64,000 bases of DNA from an uncultured Lachnospiraceae bacterium (GTDB lineage Bacteria; Bacillota; Clostridia; Lachnospirales; Lachnospiraceae): NCBI GenBank assembly GCA_910578715.1, contig CAJTRL010000015.1:1-64000 (forward strand), read 5' to 3'. Positions 25,613-34,577 of this stretch are shown here, piece after piece. Under the pieces are notes generated by a model, which was not told the DNA's origin, searched no databases, and saw only the letters and a list, made by a program, of their open reading frames with translations. Every line of letters starts with the position of its first letter. The stretch's first letter is position 1. Both the position numbers and the translations under genes were made by a program.

Positions 25613-26155
25613 GTGATGAAAAAGGTGTTACGGGAAATATTGAGTACCAGCCTGTATCTTCTGGTAGTGCTGTGTCTGGTTTATCTGGTCATTCATTTTG
25701 TCGGACAGCGGACACAGGTAAGCGGAAGCTCGATGGAGCCGCAGCTAAGGCATGAAGACAACCTGATTGTGGATAAAATTACATATCGTTTCAGAGAACC
25801 GGAGCGTTTTGACATTATTGTTTTTCCTTTTGAATATGAGGACAATACATTTTATATCAAACGAATCATCGGGCTTCCGGGCGAGACCGTTCAGATTGAC
25901 AGGGACGGCAATATCTATATTGACGGTGAAATCCTGAAAGAAGGCTATGGGAAAGAAGTCATCCAGGAGCCGGGCCGGGCATATGAGCCGATTGTGCTCG
26001 GAGAAGATGAATATTTTGTTTTGGGGGATAACCGGAACAACAGCTCCGACAGCCGGGATATATCGGTGGGAAATGTCAAAAGGGATAAGATTATCGGCCG
26101 GGCCTGGCTCAGAATATGGCCTTTTGACAGGTTCGGATTCATCAAGCACAGATAG
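25613..26155 (+). CDS. lepB: Signal peptidase I, second copy
   Basis: The 180-residue enzyme has an N-terminal membrane helix (about residues 8-30), the catalytic GSSMEPQL Ser near residue 40, the Lys in FYIKRIIGLPGE near 85, and GDNRNNSSDSRD near 142. The start is GTG 25613 (GAGG 8 nt upstream) or ATG 25616; the choice does not change the domains. It is a distinct paralogue of the upstream lepB (about half identical by eye), so substrate sharing or specialisation is likely. Confidence 0.9.
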   Translation: MMKKVLREILSTSLYLLVVLCLVYLVIHFVGQRTQVSGSSMEPQLRHEDNLIVDKITYRFREPERFDIIVFPFEYEDNTFYIKRIIGLPGETVQIDRDGNIYIDGEILKEGYGKEVIQEPGRAYEPIVLGEDEYFVLGDNRNNSSDSRDISVGNVKRDKIIGRAWLRIWPFDRFGFIKHR

Positions 26156-26185
26156 CGGAATGAGAGAAAGCGGACGGGGGACAAT

Positions 26186-26947
26186 ATGGCGGAATCGATT
26201 CGGGAAATCAAAGAGAAATTACAGGCAGCTGACTATGAAAGGCTGCCTGATTTATTTAAGCGGTATGAAATGGATGACAGGAGCGGTGTCAGGCTGGAGC
26301 TGGAAAAGGCAAGAAAACGTCTGGCGGCTTATGAAAAAGAGCTGGCACGGATAGAGGAACTGAAAGCCTATGAAAAAGAATATGCTGTTTATGAGAGTAT
26401 CTGCGGCATTGATGAAGCGGGAAGAGGGCCGCTGGCCGGTCCGGTAGTGGCGGGAGCCGTTATTTTACCAAAAAATTGTGACATTTTATATATCAATGAT
26501 TCCAAGAAACTATCCGAAAAAAAAAGAGAAGAGCTTTATGACATCATTATGGACAAAGCGGTGGCGGTGGGAATCGGTTACAGCACGCCGGAGCGGATTG
26601 ATGAAATCAATATTTTACAGGCGACTTACGAGGCAATGCGGGAGGCAGTTTCCCGGTTATCCGTCCAGCCTGATTTGCTGTTAAACGACGCCGTGACGAT
26701 ACCGCAGATATCCATCCGGCAGATACCGATTATCAAAGGGGATGCGAAAAGCATTTCCATCGGGGCGGCAAGCATCATGGCAAAGGTGACAAGGGACCGT
26801 CTGATGGTGCAGTATGACAGTATCTTTCCGGAATACGGCTTTGCTTCCAATAAGGGATATGGAGCACAGGCACATATAGAAGCTCTGAAAAAATACGGGC
26901 CATGCCCGATTCACCGGAAAACATTTATCACACATTTTGTTTCATGA
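26186..26947 (+). CDS. rnhB: Ribonuclease HII
   Basis: The 253-residue enzyme cuts RNA in RNA-DNA hybrids and at single ribonucleotides. The catalytic core opens with GIDEAGRGPLAGPV near residue 75 (Asp and Glu ligands), followed by NDSKKLS and the LLNDAVTIP acidic residue near 170. A helical N-terminal extension of about 70 residues is typical of Firmicutes RnhB. The stop at 26945-26947 is 13 nt before the TTG start of the FliK-like gene. Confidence 0.96.
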   Translation: MAESIREIKEKLQAADYERLPDLFKRYEMDDRSGVRLELEKARKRLAAYEKELARIEELKAYEKEYAVYESICGIDEAGRGPLAGPVVAGAVILPKNCDILYINDSKKLSEKKREELYDIIMDKAVAVGIGYSTPERIDEINILQATYEAMREAVSRLSVQPDLLLNDAVTIPQISIRQIPIIKGDAKSISIGAASIMAKVTRDRLMVQYDSIFPEYGFASNKGYGAQAHIEALKKYGPCPIHRKTFITHFVS

Positions 26948-26960
26948 GCGGGAGGAAACA

Positions 26961-28781
26961 TTGAATTTAGGGAATATTTTTCAGTCTAAAAATCAGGAAA
27001 TCAAACAGCCGAATCTGTCCGGAACGACAGGCGCAGTTCCGGCCGGAGACAGAAATTACCGGGCACAGGGGGAAGTCAGGAATATGGTTCCGGGGCAGAC
27101 TGTCCAGGGCGAAGTGGTGGGAAGGGAAGGCAATACGGTTCAGATTGCGCTGGACGAGGAAACCGTTCTGACAGCCAAGCTGGAGCGGGATTTGAATATC
27201 GCGCTCGGTCAGAGCATGAGCTTTGAAATCAAAATGAATAACGGCTCACAGATTCTGCTTGCGCCGCTTTATGCGAATATGGCCAATCAGGCGACGATTT
27301 TAAAAGCATTGTCGGCGGCGGGACTGGCAGCGAATACGGAGAATATCCGGATGGTATCGAATATGATGCAGGAGGGAATGTCAATTGACAGGGATTCGAT
27401 AGCCTATGTCAGCAGACAGCTGATGGATTTCCCGGACGCTGACCCGGCTTCGGTGATGCAGATGATTCGTCTGGGCCTTCCTGTTTCCGAAATCAACATC
27501 GAGCAGTTTGAAATGTATAGGAATTATGAACACCAGATTTTACAGAGTGCAGACCAGATTATGGAAGAACTTCCCCAGGTTTATCAGGAGCTTCTTTCGG
27601 AAGGAAAAGAGGCGGAAGCGGTTCTTTTTTTCGAACAGGTTATTAAGGCTTTTGCAGGAGAGGACGCGGCCGGAGAAACGCCCGGACAGATTGGTGCGGA
27701 AGCCGGAGCCGGCGGAAACGCTGCATCTTCCGGTAATTCGACAGAGGGAAATGCCGGAGAACTTTTGGCCGGGGCAGCCGAAAAAGCGGCGGGAAACCCG
27801 GAAGTCCTGAGAATGCCGGACGGAGCGGAAATTCTTTCGAAAGCGCTGGCAGAAGCGCAAGAGGGGGAAAAAGCGGAAGGGAAAGATACTTTGCCGGATG
27901 CCGCCGGAGGGACAATTGCGGAACAGGAAGCCGGACGGGAAACAGCGGGCCGGACGGAATTATCCGCCAAAACATGGCAGTCCCTTGCCGATATGTTAAA
28001 GAATATGGGAACCGATGCAGAGCTTGCTAAACAGATAAGCAGTGGAAATCTTTCGCCAAAGGCGGTGCTTTCGCAGATTCATCACTTGATTTCGGAAAAC
28101 GCTCATCTGATACGGGAAGATTTTCAGGAGGATTTGAAAACGCTTTTTGGAAGCAGAGAATTTCGGAATCTGCTGGAAGCGGGGATGAAAAACGAGTGGC
28201 TCATAAAGCCGGAGGATGTGGCGGATAAGGAGAAGGTGGAACAGCTTTACGAAAGAATCAGGGAGCAGACGGCCAGACTGGAAGAAGCCTTCCATATGGC
28301 GGGAAAAGCGGAGAGCGCCGGGGCAAAGAGCGTCCAGAATCTGCAGAACAATGTGGACTTTATGAATCAGATGAACCACCTTTTTACTTATATACAGCTT
28401 CCGTTAAAAATGGCGGGAAATGAAGCCCACGGAGACTTATATGTTTATACGAATAAAAAGAGTCTTGCCAAAAAGGATGGCAATGTCAGCGCGCTTCTGC
28501 ATCTGGATATGGAAAATCTGGGACCTCTGGACGTTTATGTTACCATGCAGAAAAGCCTGAATAAAGTCAGCACGAATTTTACCGTAAAGGACGAGGAGGC
28601 GCTGGACCTGATTGCCGGTCATATTCATATCCTGAATGAGCGGCTGGAAAAGCGCGGTTATTCCATGAAGGCGAATTTTCAGATAAAAGAAGACGGGCCG
28701 ACGAATGTAATGAAGGAAATTCTGGAGCAGAATAAAAATATATCCGTGCTGAGCAAGACGTCTTTTGATATGCGCGCCTGA
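26961..28781 (+). CDS. FliK/YlqG-like protein
   Basis: The TTG start at 26961 has GGGAGG 5 nt upstream; the ATG at 26937 has none and would overlap rnhB. The 606-residue protein has an N-terminal region with MVPGQTVQGEVV, an Ala/Glu/Gly-rich low-complexity middle (about residues 240-330), and a C-terminal domain with LPLKMAGNEAHGDLYVYTNKK and LGPLDVYVTMQK, the flagellar hook-length control (FliK) C-domain pattern. Location between rnhB and the FlhB-like gene equals B. subtilis ylqG-ylqH. No other flagellar gene is in the window, so a role outside the flagellum is likely. Confidence 0.75.
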   Translation: MNLGNIFQSKNQEIKQPNLSGTTGAVPAGDRNYRAQGEVRNMVPGQTVQGEVVGREGNTVQIALDEETVLTAKLERDLNIALGQSMSFEIKMNNGSQILLAPLYANMANQATILKALSAAGLAANTENIRMVSNMMQEGMSIDRDSIAYVSRQLMDFPDADPASVMQMIRLGLPVSEINIEQFEMYRNYEHQILQSADQIMEELPQVYQELLSEGKEAEAVLFFEQVIKAFAGEDAAGETPGQIGAEAGAGGNAASSGNSTEGNAGELLAGAAEKAAGNPEVLRMPDGAEILSKALAEAQEGEKAEGKDTLPDAAGGTIAEQEAGRETAGRTELSAKTWQSLADMLKNMGTDAELAKQISSGNLSPKAVLSQIHHLISENAHLIREDFQEDLKTLFGSREFRNLLEAGMKNEWLIKPEDVADKEKVEQLYERIREQTARLEEAFHMAGKAESAGAKSVQNLQNNVDFMNQMNHLFTYIQLPLKMAGNEAHGDLYVYTNKKSLAKKDGNVSALLHLDMENLGPLDVYVTMQKSLNKVSTNFTVKDEEALDLIAGHIHILNERLEKRGYSMKANFQIKEDGPTNVMKEILEQNKNISVLSKTSFDMRA

Positions 28782-28887
28782 AAAACCTGATATCCGGACA
28801 GGAAGCGGACCGGATGTTATGAAAAACTGATATCAGAGGCATGAAGCGAAGTAGAGATGCCGGACGGCATAAAATGGGGGAGAACGG

Positions 28888-29181
28888 ATGCAGAAAGAAA
28901 AAGAAAATAAACTGAAACAGGCGATTGCGCTGGAGTTCGACCCATCGGACGAGGCGCCGAGAGTCATTGCTTCCGGAAGGGGAGCGCTGGCGGAGCGCAT
29001 CATTGAAAAGGCGAAAGAAGCAGACGTCCCGGTGCATCGGGATGATAAGCTGGCAGATACCCTGTCCAGATTGGACATCGGGGAGATGATTCCGCCGGAG
29101 CTTTACGAGGTGGTAGCGGAAATTCTCGTTTTCGTGGATTCCATGGATAAAATCAAGGCGAAGCTGGCCAAAGCACATTGA
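28888..29181 (+). CDS. ylqH: FlhB C-terminal domain-like protein (YlqH type)
   Basis: The 97-residue protein corresponds to the cytoplasmic tail of FlhB/EscU secretion switches, with PRVIASGRGALAERIIEKAKEADVPVHRD matching the part after the cleavage site. The membrane part and the NPTH autocleavage motif are missing; a DPSDEAPRV stretch stands in its place. It follows the FliK-like gene by 106 nt, as ylqG-ylqH do in B. subtilis. FliK and FlhB interact in the flagellar export switch, so this pair may preserve that interaction in another setting. Confidence 0.8.
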   Translation: MQKEKENKLKQAIALEFDPSDEAPRVIASGRGALAERIIEKAKEADVPVHRDDKLADTLSRLDIGEMIPPELYEVVAEILVFVDSMDKIKAKLAKAH

Positions 29182-29187
29182 TGAAAA

Positions 29188-29625
29188 ATGTCCTGGCGGT
29201 CACATCATCTGGCTGAAAGTAAACCAGTACATTATAAGCGGCATAACGGAAAGAAAGGAACGGGAAGCGGACTGAACAGAAGAAAAATCGGAGAGGAATG
29301 GGAAGCGCGCGCCTGCCGGTATCTTGCGGAAAAGGGCGTCAGAATCAGAGAGCGCAATTTCCGGTGCAGACAGGGCGAAATTGATATTATCGGATATGAA
29401 AAGGAGTATCTTGTGTTTTTCGAGGTAAAATACAGAAGGGATGATTCCAGGGGGTGTGCGGCGGACGCCGTCGGTTTTCAGAAGCAGAAAAAAATATGCA
29501 GAGTATCCGATTATTACCGGATGATACACGGATGCCCGTCAGATACGCCGGTCCGTTTTGACGTCATCGCGATGGACGGCGGCGGAATCGAATGGATTCG
29601 GAACGCCTTTCCTTATAGTATGTAG
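29188..29625 (+). CDS. YraN/UPF0102 nuclease-fold protein
   Basis: The 145-residue reading is of the YraN family, a small restriction-endonuclease-like fold whose function is not settled. The core motif GEIDIIGYEKEYLVFFEVKYR (about residues 62-82) contains the D-E-K nuclease pattern. The family normally starts at the RRKIGEEWEARA segment, so the first 28 His/Lys-rich residues from ATG 29188 may not be translated; AGAAAGGAACGGGAAGCGGACTG would then suggest a CTG start near 29270. It lies in the rnhB-ylqH cluster. Confidence 0.8.
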   Translation: MSWRSHHLAESKPVHYKRHNGKKGTGSGLNRRKIGEEWEARACRYLAEKGVRIRERNFRCRQGEIDIIGYEKEYLVFFEVKYRRDDSRGCAADAVGFQKQKKICRVSDYYRMIHGCPSDTPVRFDVIAMDGGGIEWIRNAFPYSM

Positions 29626-29669
29626 CTGCGGATTGTCAGAACATTAAAAAAGTGTCGGAGGTGACTGTG

Positions 29670-30530
29670 ATGGAAAGCATCAGCAGAAAGCCGGGAAACC
29701 GGCAAATGAAACAAAACAGGTATGGAGAGACAGAATATCTGACTTTTCCGATGCTGGAAGAAACCGGGCTTGTGCGGCATCTTTTCTCCACCCGGCTGGG
29801 CGGGATAAGCGGCGGCATTTTTTCGTCTATGAATCTCAGCTATACGCGGGGAGACGATGAGGCGGCGGTGGATGAAAATTTCCGAAGGATTGCAAAGGCG
29901 CTTGGCTGTCGGACGGAGGATATTGTCTGTTCCGACCAGACGCATACGACGAATGTCAGAATTGTGGGGGAAAAGGACAGAGGAAAGGGCATTGTCCGCC
30001 CGAAGGATTATACGGATGTTGATGGTCTGATTACCGACATTCCGGGAATTGTGCTCGCAACCTTCTATGCGGATTGTGTCCCGCTTTTTTTTATTGATAC
30101 GAAACGAAAAGCGGTGGGCTTGTCTCATTCCGGCTGGCGGGGAACGGTCGGACGGATGGGAATGCGGACGCTGGAAGCTATGCGTCTGGCATATGGAACG
30201 CGGCCGGAAGATGTGACGGCGGCAGTCGGGCCGTCCATTTGTCAGGATTGTTACGAAGTCGGAGAAGATGTGGCGGAAGCCTTCCGGAAGGAATTTCGCG
30301 GGCCGGGACAGGAAAAGGCGGTCTTACGGGCGAAGGAAGGCGGGAAATACCAGCTCGATTTGTGGAAGGCGAACCGTATCGTGCTGGAAGAGGCCGGCGT
30401 TTTGCCTGATAAAATTCAGGTGACGGATATCTGTACATGCTGTAACCCGGAGTATCTTTTTTCCCACCGGGCAAGTCAGGGAAAACGGGGAAATCTGGGC
30501 GCATTTTTAGGGCTTCTTCCGGCAAATTAA
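29670..30530 (+). CDS. pgeF: Purine nucleosidase/laccase-domain protein (YfiH family)
   Basis: The 286-residue protein is of the multicopper-polyphenol-oxidase-like fold that is now known to bind zinc and act on purine nucleosides and on peptidoglycan-related substrates. The Cys/His site is visible in FYADCVPLFF and HSGWRGTVG (about residues 136-170), and the QTHTTNVR His lies near residue 93. The ATG at 29670 has GGAGGTG just upstream; the in-frame ATG at 29652 has no site. The 114 nt downstream separate it from the response regulator. Confidence 0.85.
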   Translation: MESISRKPGNRQMKQNRYGETEYLTFPMLEETGLVRHLFSTRLGGISGGIFSSMNLSYTRGDDEAAVDENFRRIAKALGCRTEDIVCSDQTHTTNVRIVGEKDRGKGIVRPKDYTDVDGLITDIPGIVLATFYADCVPLFFIDTKRKAVGLSHSGWRGTVGRMGMRTLEAMRLAYGTRPEDVTAAVGPSICQDCYEVGEDVAEAFRKEFRGPGQEKAVLRAKEGGKYQLDLWKANRIVLEEAGVLPDKIQVTDICTCCNPEYLFSHRASQGKRGNLGAFLGLLPAN

Positions 30531-30644
30531 GAAAATATTAAACAAAATCCTACCAATTAATTTCTTTTTATATGTTTTAATAATCATAACCCGGAGTCAG
30601 CCAAAGCTGAAAACGGCTGGCACGACAAAAGAGAGGGAGAGCAG

Positions 30645-31337
30645 ATGGCGAATATTCTGGTATGTGACGACGATAAGGAAATAGTGGATGCAATCGAAAT
30701 TTATTTATTACAGGAAGGCTATCAGGTTTTCAAGGCGTATGACGGAGAGCAGGCGATTAAAATTCTGAAGCAGACGACGATTCATCTTCTGATAATGGAC
30801 GTTATGATGCCGAAACTCGACGGAATCCATGCGACGCTGAAAATCCGGGAGTATTCCAGCATTCCGATTATCATCCTTTCCGCCAAATCTGAGGACAGCG
30901 ATAAGATTCTGGGACTGAATATCGGCGCTGACGACTATGTGACGAAGCCTTTTAATCCGTTGGAACTGGTAGCGAGGGTGAAGTCCAATTTAAGGCGTTA
31001 TACGATGCTTGGTAATCTCAATACGGAGAACAATGCGCTTTTCCAGGTAGGGGGCCTTTGTATCAATGACGATACGAAAGAAGTCACCGTGGACGGGGAG
31101 AGCGTAAAACTGACGCCGATTGAGTATAATATTCTGCTTCTGCTCGTCAAAAACTGTGGGCGTGTTTTTTCCATCGACCAGATTTACGAAAGTATCTGGA
31201 ACGAAGAGGCAATCGGCGCGGACAATACGGTGGCGGTGCATATCCGGCATATCCGCGAGAAGATTGAAATCAATCCCAAAGACCCTCGTTACCTGAAAGT
31301 CGTATGGGGAGTCGGTTATAAGATTGAGAAACAATAG
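30645..31337 (+). CDS. OmpR-family response regulator
   Basis: The 230-residue DNA-binding regulator has a receiver domain (residues 1-120) with acidic pocket DDD near residue 8, the phospho-acceptor Asp in LIMDVMMPKLDG near 52, and the Lys in VTKPFNP near 103, followed by a winged-helix domain (about residues 135-230). ATG 30645 follows GAGAGGGAGAG. The histidine kinase starts 43 nt after the stop, so the pair forms a two-component operon. The target genes are not visible. Confidence 0.95.
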   Translation: MANILVCDDDKEIVDAIEIYLLQEGYQVFKAYDGEQAIKILKQTTIHLLIMDVMMPKLDGIHATLKIREYSSIPIIILSAKSEDSDKILGLNIGADDYVTKPFNPLELVARVKSNLRRYTMLGNLNTENNALFQVGGLCINDDTKEVTVDGESVKLTPIEYNILLLLVKNCGRVFSIDQIYESIWNEEAIGADNTVAVHIRHIREKIEINPKDPRYLKVVWGVGYKIEKQ

Positions 31338-31380
31338 CGTTTCTGCCAAATGCCGCTCGTGCGGCGGAATGAGAGGAATT

Positions 31381-33987
31381 ATGAAGGATAGGAAAAAAAA
31401 GGCTGGCAGGAGTGTCAGGACGGTGCTTCATATTTTGCAGCATTTGCTGCTGATGATGGCTGTTATCGCAATACTGATTGTGACAACAGGCTCAACCGTG
31501 GTAGTACAGGGACTTTCCGGCAAAGAGAGCTTTAATCTTCATGCTTCGGACCGGGAAAAAACCTATGAAGAATCAAAACTTTTTAACACCGTATACGGGA
31601 GAGCCGTGACGGATATTATACGGTATGGCGTGATTCGGAGCCAGCTGGAGACGGACGGGGAATTTGACGGCAAAAAAGTCATTGATGTGACCGCATATAA
31701 TTACCGGGATACGGGAATGCCGGAACAGTATGTAACGGCAAGATATTATCTGGAAGATTTGCTGAAATGGCAAAATTACGGGCTCGAGTATGTCACGAAT
31801 GAAATGACCGTACAGGAGATGAAAAATTTCCTGAGCGACCGGACCAGGCTGACGGTGGTGGACCCGGACAGCAAATATTATAATACTTCCGACGCCAATT
31901 ATATGAAGTCGGATATCGGCAGCTACACGTTTGTGGATGATGTGTCCGCGAATATGCTTTCCTCGGACAGCTGGGATGAATGGTATGATGACAATGAGAT
32001 TTTACAGCTGAATGTACTGGTAAACCGTTATAAGACGGCGGAAGGAAAAAATATCGAGGAGTATACGGCGTCGCCGGAAAGCTATGCGGAGCTTTGCGAT
32101 AATGTGTCAAAGGCGATGCAGAGCCTTGCCTATAATTACGATGAATATCTGGCTTATCAGAAATACTATGACAGTGGGAATACAAACCTCCGGTACTGTA
32201 TCGAGAAGACGGTGGGCGGCCACACGGAATATTTTACCAATATGGAAGACCTGATATCTTTAGAAGATTTGAAAAAGGGACTGCAGGATACCGGCATGGC
32301 AGATTTTTTCCAGAGCTGTTTTGAAAATAAATTTTCCGACAGCCGGAGCAAATATCTGTATTACAGCCCTTCCGAGATGATTTACGAAAGCAATTCCGCC
32401 ATTCAGGAAAACACGATACAGAAAATCGTGCGGGAATATGATTATGCCTATCCGGAAAATATCCGTATCTGGATTGGCGTGGATGCGTCTTATCCGGTGA
32501 ACGATGCTTTCGCACAGGGAAAGGCCGGCTTCCAGAATTACCTTCCCTATTTCTGGCAATGGGTTGCGCTGGCGGCCGTGTCGCTCGTGCTTTATTTTGT
32601 ACTGCTCATTTATCTGACAGGGGCGACGGGAAGAGAGGAAGACGAGGAAGGAAACCGATATGTTCTGCTGAGCGGATTTGACAGTCTGCCCACCGAGGCG
32701 GCGCTGCTTTTAGGAGTTCTGGCGGCAGCGGCCATTGTGGGAGCGCTGTATGCAGCGGCCTGGTTCCTCGTGACTTATGAAACGGTTTATACGGTCTGGT
32801 TCAAAATAGCGGCGGGCGTTACCGCGCTGCTTGTTGATATAATATTCTGTTTCTTTTATTACAGTCTGGTCAGAAGAATACGGGCCGGTATTCTCTGGAA
32901 AAACAGCTGGCTGAAAAAAATCGTGCGAGGCTGTTCTGTGCTGCTTCTGGAAGTATACGATAACGGAAATATTGTTGTCAGGACATGGGGGCCGTATGCG
33001 ATATTTCTTGCATTCAACCTGTTGATGATGCTGGTTGGGATTTTTACGGGCGTACCGATGCTCTTATGTATCTGTATTGCTTTTATCGTGGATATGTTTG
33101 TCGGCACGCTTTTATATCTGGATGTCAAAGAGCGGCAGAATATCGTAAACGGCATTGAGAAGATTGCGGAAGGAAATTTTTCTTACCAAATCAGTCAGGA
33201 AAATCTCCACGGAGATAATCTGGTGCTTGCCAAATCGGTGAACAGCATTGGAAACGGCATTAAGAGCGCAGTAGAAATCAGCATGAAAGACGAGCGCATG
33301 AAAGCGGATTTGATTACGAACGTGTCCCACGACATTAAAACGCCGCTCACATCCATCATCAATTATGTGGATTTGATTAAACGGGAAAAGGTGGATAACG
33401 AACGTGTCCGGAGTTATATCCAGGTGCTGGACGAAAAATCACAGCGGCTGAAGCAGCTGACGGACGATTTGGTGGAAGCGAGCAAGATTTCCTCCGGCAA
33501 TATCAATCTGCATTTTGAAAAAATAAATGTGACGGAGCTGTTAAATCAGACGATTGGAGAATTTTCCGAGAAGTTTGAAGAAAAGAGCCTGACAATCGTA
33601 ATGAACGTGAATACGCCCGGAACCGTGATTGAGGCGGACAGCAGAAGTATCTGGCGCGTGATGGAAAATCTGTTCAATAACATTTATAAGTATGCGCTGG
33701 AAGGAACGAGAGTCTATATTGCGATAAACGGTCTGCCGGGTAAAGGCGGACAGGAACAGGGGATGATAGAAATCTCCATTAAGAATATTTCGGAAAAAGA
33801 ACTGAACTGCAACCCGGAGGAACTGACGGAGCGCTTTATCCGGGGAGACGAATCCCGTACAACGGAGGGTAGCGGACTGGGCCTCTCCATTGCCAAGAAT
33901 CTGACGGAAGCACAGCACGGCACGTTTGAAATCCTGCTGGACGGCGACTTGTTTAAAGTCATTCTGACTTTTCCGATGATGGCGTAA
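31381..33987 (+). CDS. Sensor histidine kinase
   Basis: The 868-residue kinase starts at ATG 31381 after AGAGGAA. A first transmembrane helix is at residues 18-42, then a large extracytoplasmic domain (about residues 45-395), then a group of about five membrane helices (about 400-570), a HAMP-like segment (EGNFSYQIS near residue 600), the HisKA box SHDIKTPLTS near residue 645, and the ATPase domain with GSGLGLSIAKN near 835. Its partner is the adjacent regulator. The large outer domain points to an extracellular signal, but nothing identifies it. The gene converges on the chromate transporter genes. Confidence 0.93.
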   Translation: MKDRKKKAGRSVRTVLHILQHLLLMMAVIAILIVTTGSTVVVQGLSGKESFNLHASDREKTYEESKLFNTVYGRAVTDIIRYGVIRSQLETDGEFDGKKVIDVTAYNYRDTGMPEQYVTARYYLEDLLKWQNYGLEYVTNEMTVQEMKNFLSDRTRLTVVDPDSKYYNTSDANYMKSDIGSYTFVDDVSANMLSSDSWDEWYDDNEILQLNVLVNRYKTAEGKNIEEYTASPESYAELCDNVSKAMQSLAYNYDEYLAYQKYYDSGNTNLRYCIEKTVGGHTEYFTNMEDLISLEDLKKGLQDTGMADFFQSCFENKFSDSRSKYLYYSPSEMIYESNSAIQENTIQKIVREYDYAYPENIRIWIGVDASYPVNDAFAQGKAGFQNYLPYFWQWVALAAVSLVLYFVLLIYLTGATGREEDEEGNRYVLLSGFDSLPTEAALLLGVLAAAAIVGALYAAAWFLVTYETVYTVWFKIAAGVTALLVDIIFCFFYYSLVRRIRAGILWKNSWLKKIVRGCSVLLLEVYDNGNIVVRTWGPYAIFLAFNLLMMLVGIFTGVPMLLCICIAFIVDMFVGTLLYLDVKERQNIVNGIEKIAEGNFSYQISQENLHGDNLVLAKSVNSIGNGIKSAVEISMKDERMKADLITNVSHDIKTPLTSIINYVDLIKREKVDNERVRSYIQVLDEKSQRLKQLTDDLVEASKISSGNINLHFEKINVTELLNQTIGEFSEKFEEKSLTIVMNVNTPGTVIEADSRSIWRVMENLFNNIYKYALEGTRVYIAINGLPGKGGQEQGMIEISIKNISEKELNCNPEELTERFIRGDESRTTEGSGLGLSIAKNLTEAQHGTFEILLDGDLFKVILTFPMMA

Positions 33988-33998
33988 TCGGAAAACGC

Positions 33999-34577
33999 TC
34001 ATTGTCCGTGGGAATGAAACAGGCATCCGAGAGCGGCGGCCAGCAGAAACAAAAAAACAGGAGATATCTTTTTCTTTCGAAGTTTCCTGTATAAAGAGCC
34101 TGTGGCGGATAACAGTAGAAAAATGAAAATTTCCCTGTAATGGATGATAATTTTATCGGAAAAATTTTTCAGGCTGAAAAAGACGGAAAGCCCCATGGTT
34201 AAAGCGGTGGAAAGAACGAGTGCGGCGACGCATGGCCGGATGCCCGAAAGAAATGCTTCCACGCCCGCATATCTGAGCAGATTACCGAGGAGCGCGGCAA
34301 TGATGAGGATGATGATAAAAGAGGGCAGAATAACACCGAGGGTTGCCAGAAAAGAACCGGCGATGCCGCCCTGGGAGGCGCCGATAAAGGTAGCCATATT
34401 GACCGCCAGCGGGCCGGGGGTTGATTCGGAAACAGCGATAAAATTTAAAAATTCGCTTTCGGAAAGCCAGCCGTTATCAAGTACGGTTTCCCGTATCAGC
34501 GAAATCATGCCGTAGCCGCCGCCGAAGGAAACCGCACCGATTTTCAGAAAGTGAAGGAATAATTCCAGATATATCAT
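33999..34577 (-). CDS. Chromate transporter family half, ChrA-like
   Basis: The 192-residue membrane protein contains the ChrA-type motif FGGGYGMISLIRETV (about residues 19-33) and the STPGPLAVNMATF segment. It corresponds to one half of a full ChrA. It overlaps the upstream half-gene by 4 nt (ATGA type), so both are translated together and probably form a heterodimer. Chromate efflux is the family name, but sulfate or another anion may be the natural substrate. Confidence 0.88.
   Translation of the reverse strand: MIYLELFLHFLKIGAVSFGGGYGMISLIRETVLDNGWLSESEFLNFIAVSESTPGPLAVNMATFIGASQGGIAGSFLATLGVILPSFIIILIIAALLGNLLRYAGVEAFLSGIRPCVAALVLSTALTMGLSVFFSLKNFSDKIIIHYREIFIFLLLSATGSLYRKLRKKKISPVFLFLLAAALGCLFHSHGQ

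Noticed and set aside
27584..27970. Long minus-strand frames inside the FliK-like gene
   Set aside because: They come from the Ala/Glu/Gly-rich low-complexity codons; no start site or known domain.
28782..28887. Two similar gaaaaac-ctgatatc stretches between the FliK-like and FlhB-like genes
   Set aside because: The match is short and imperfect, with no palindrome or flanking pattern to suggest an element.
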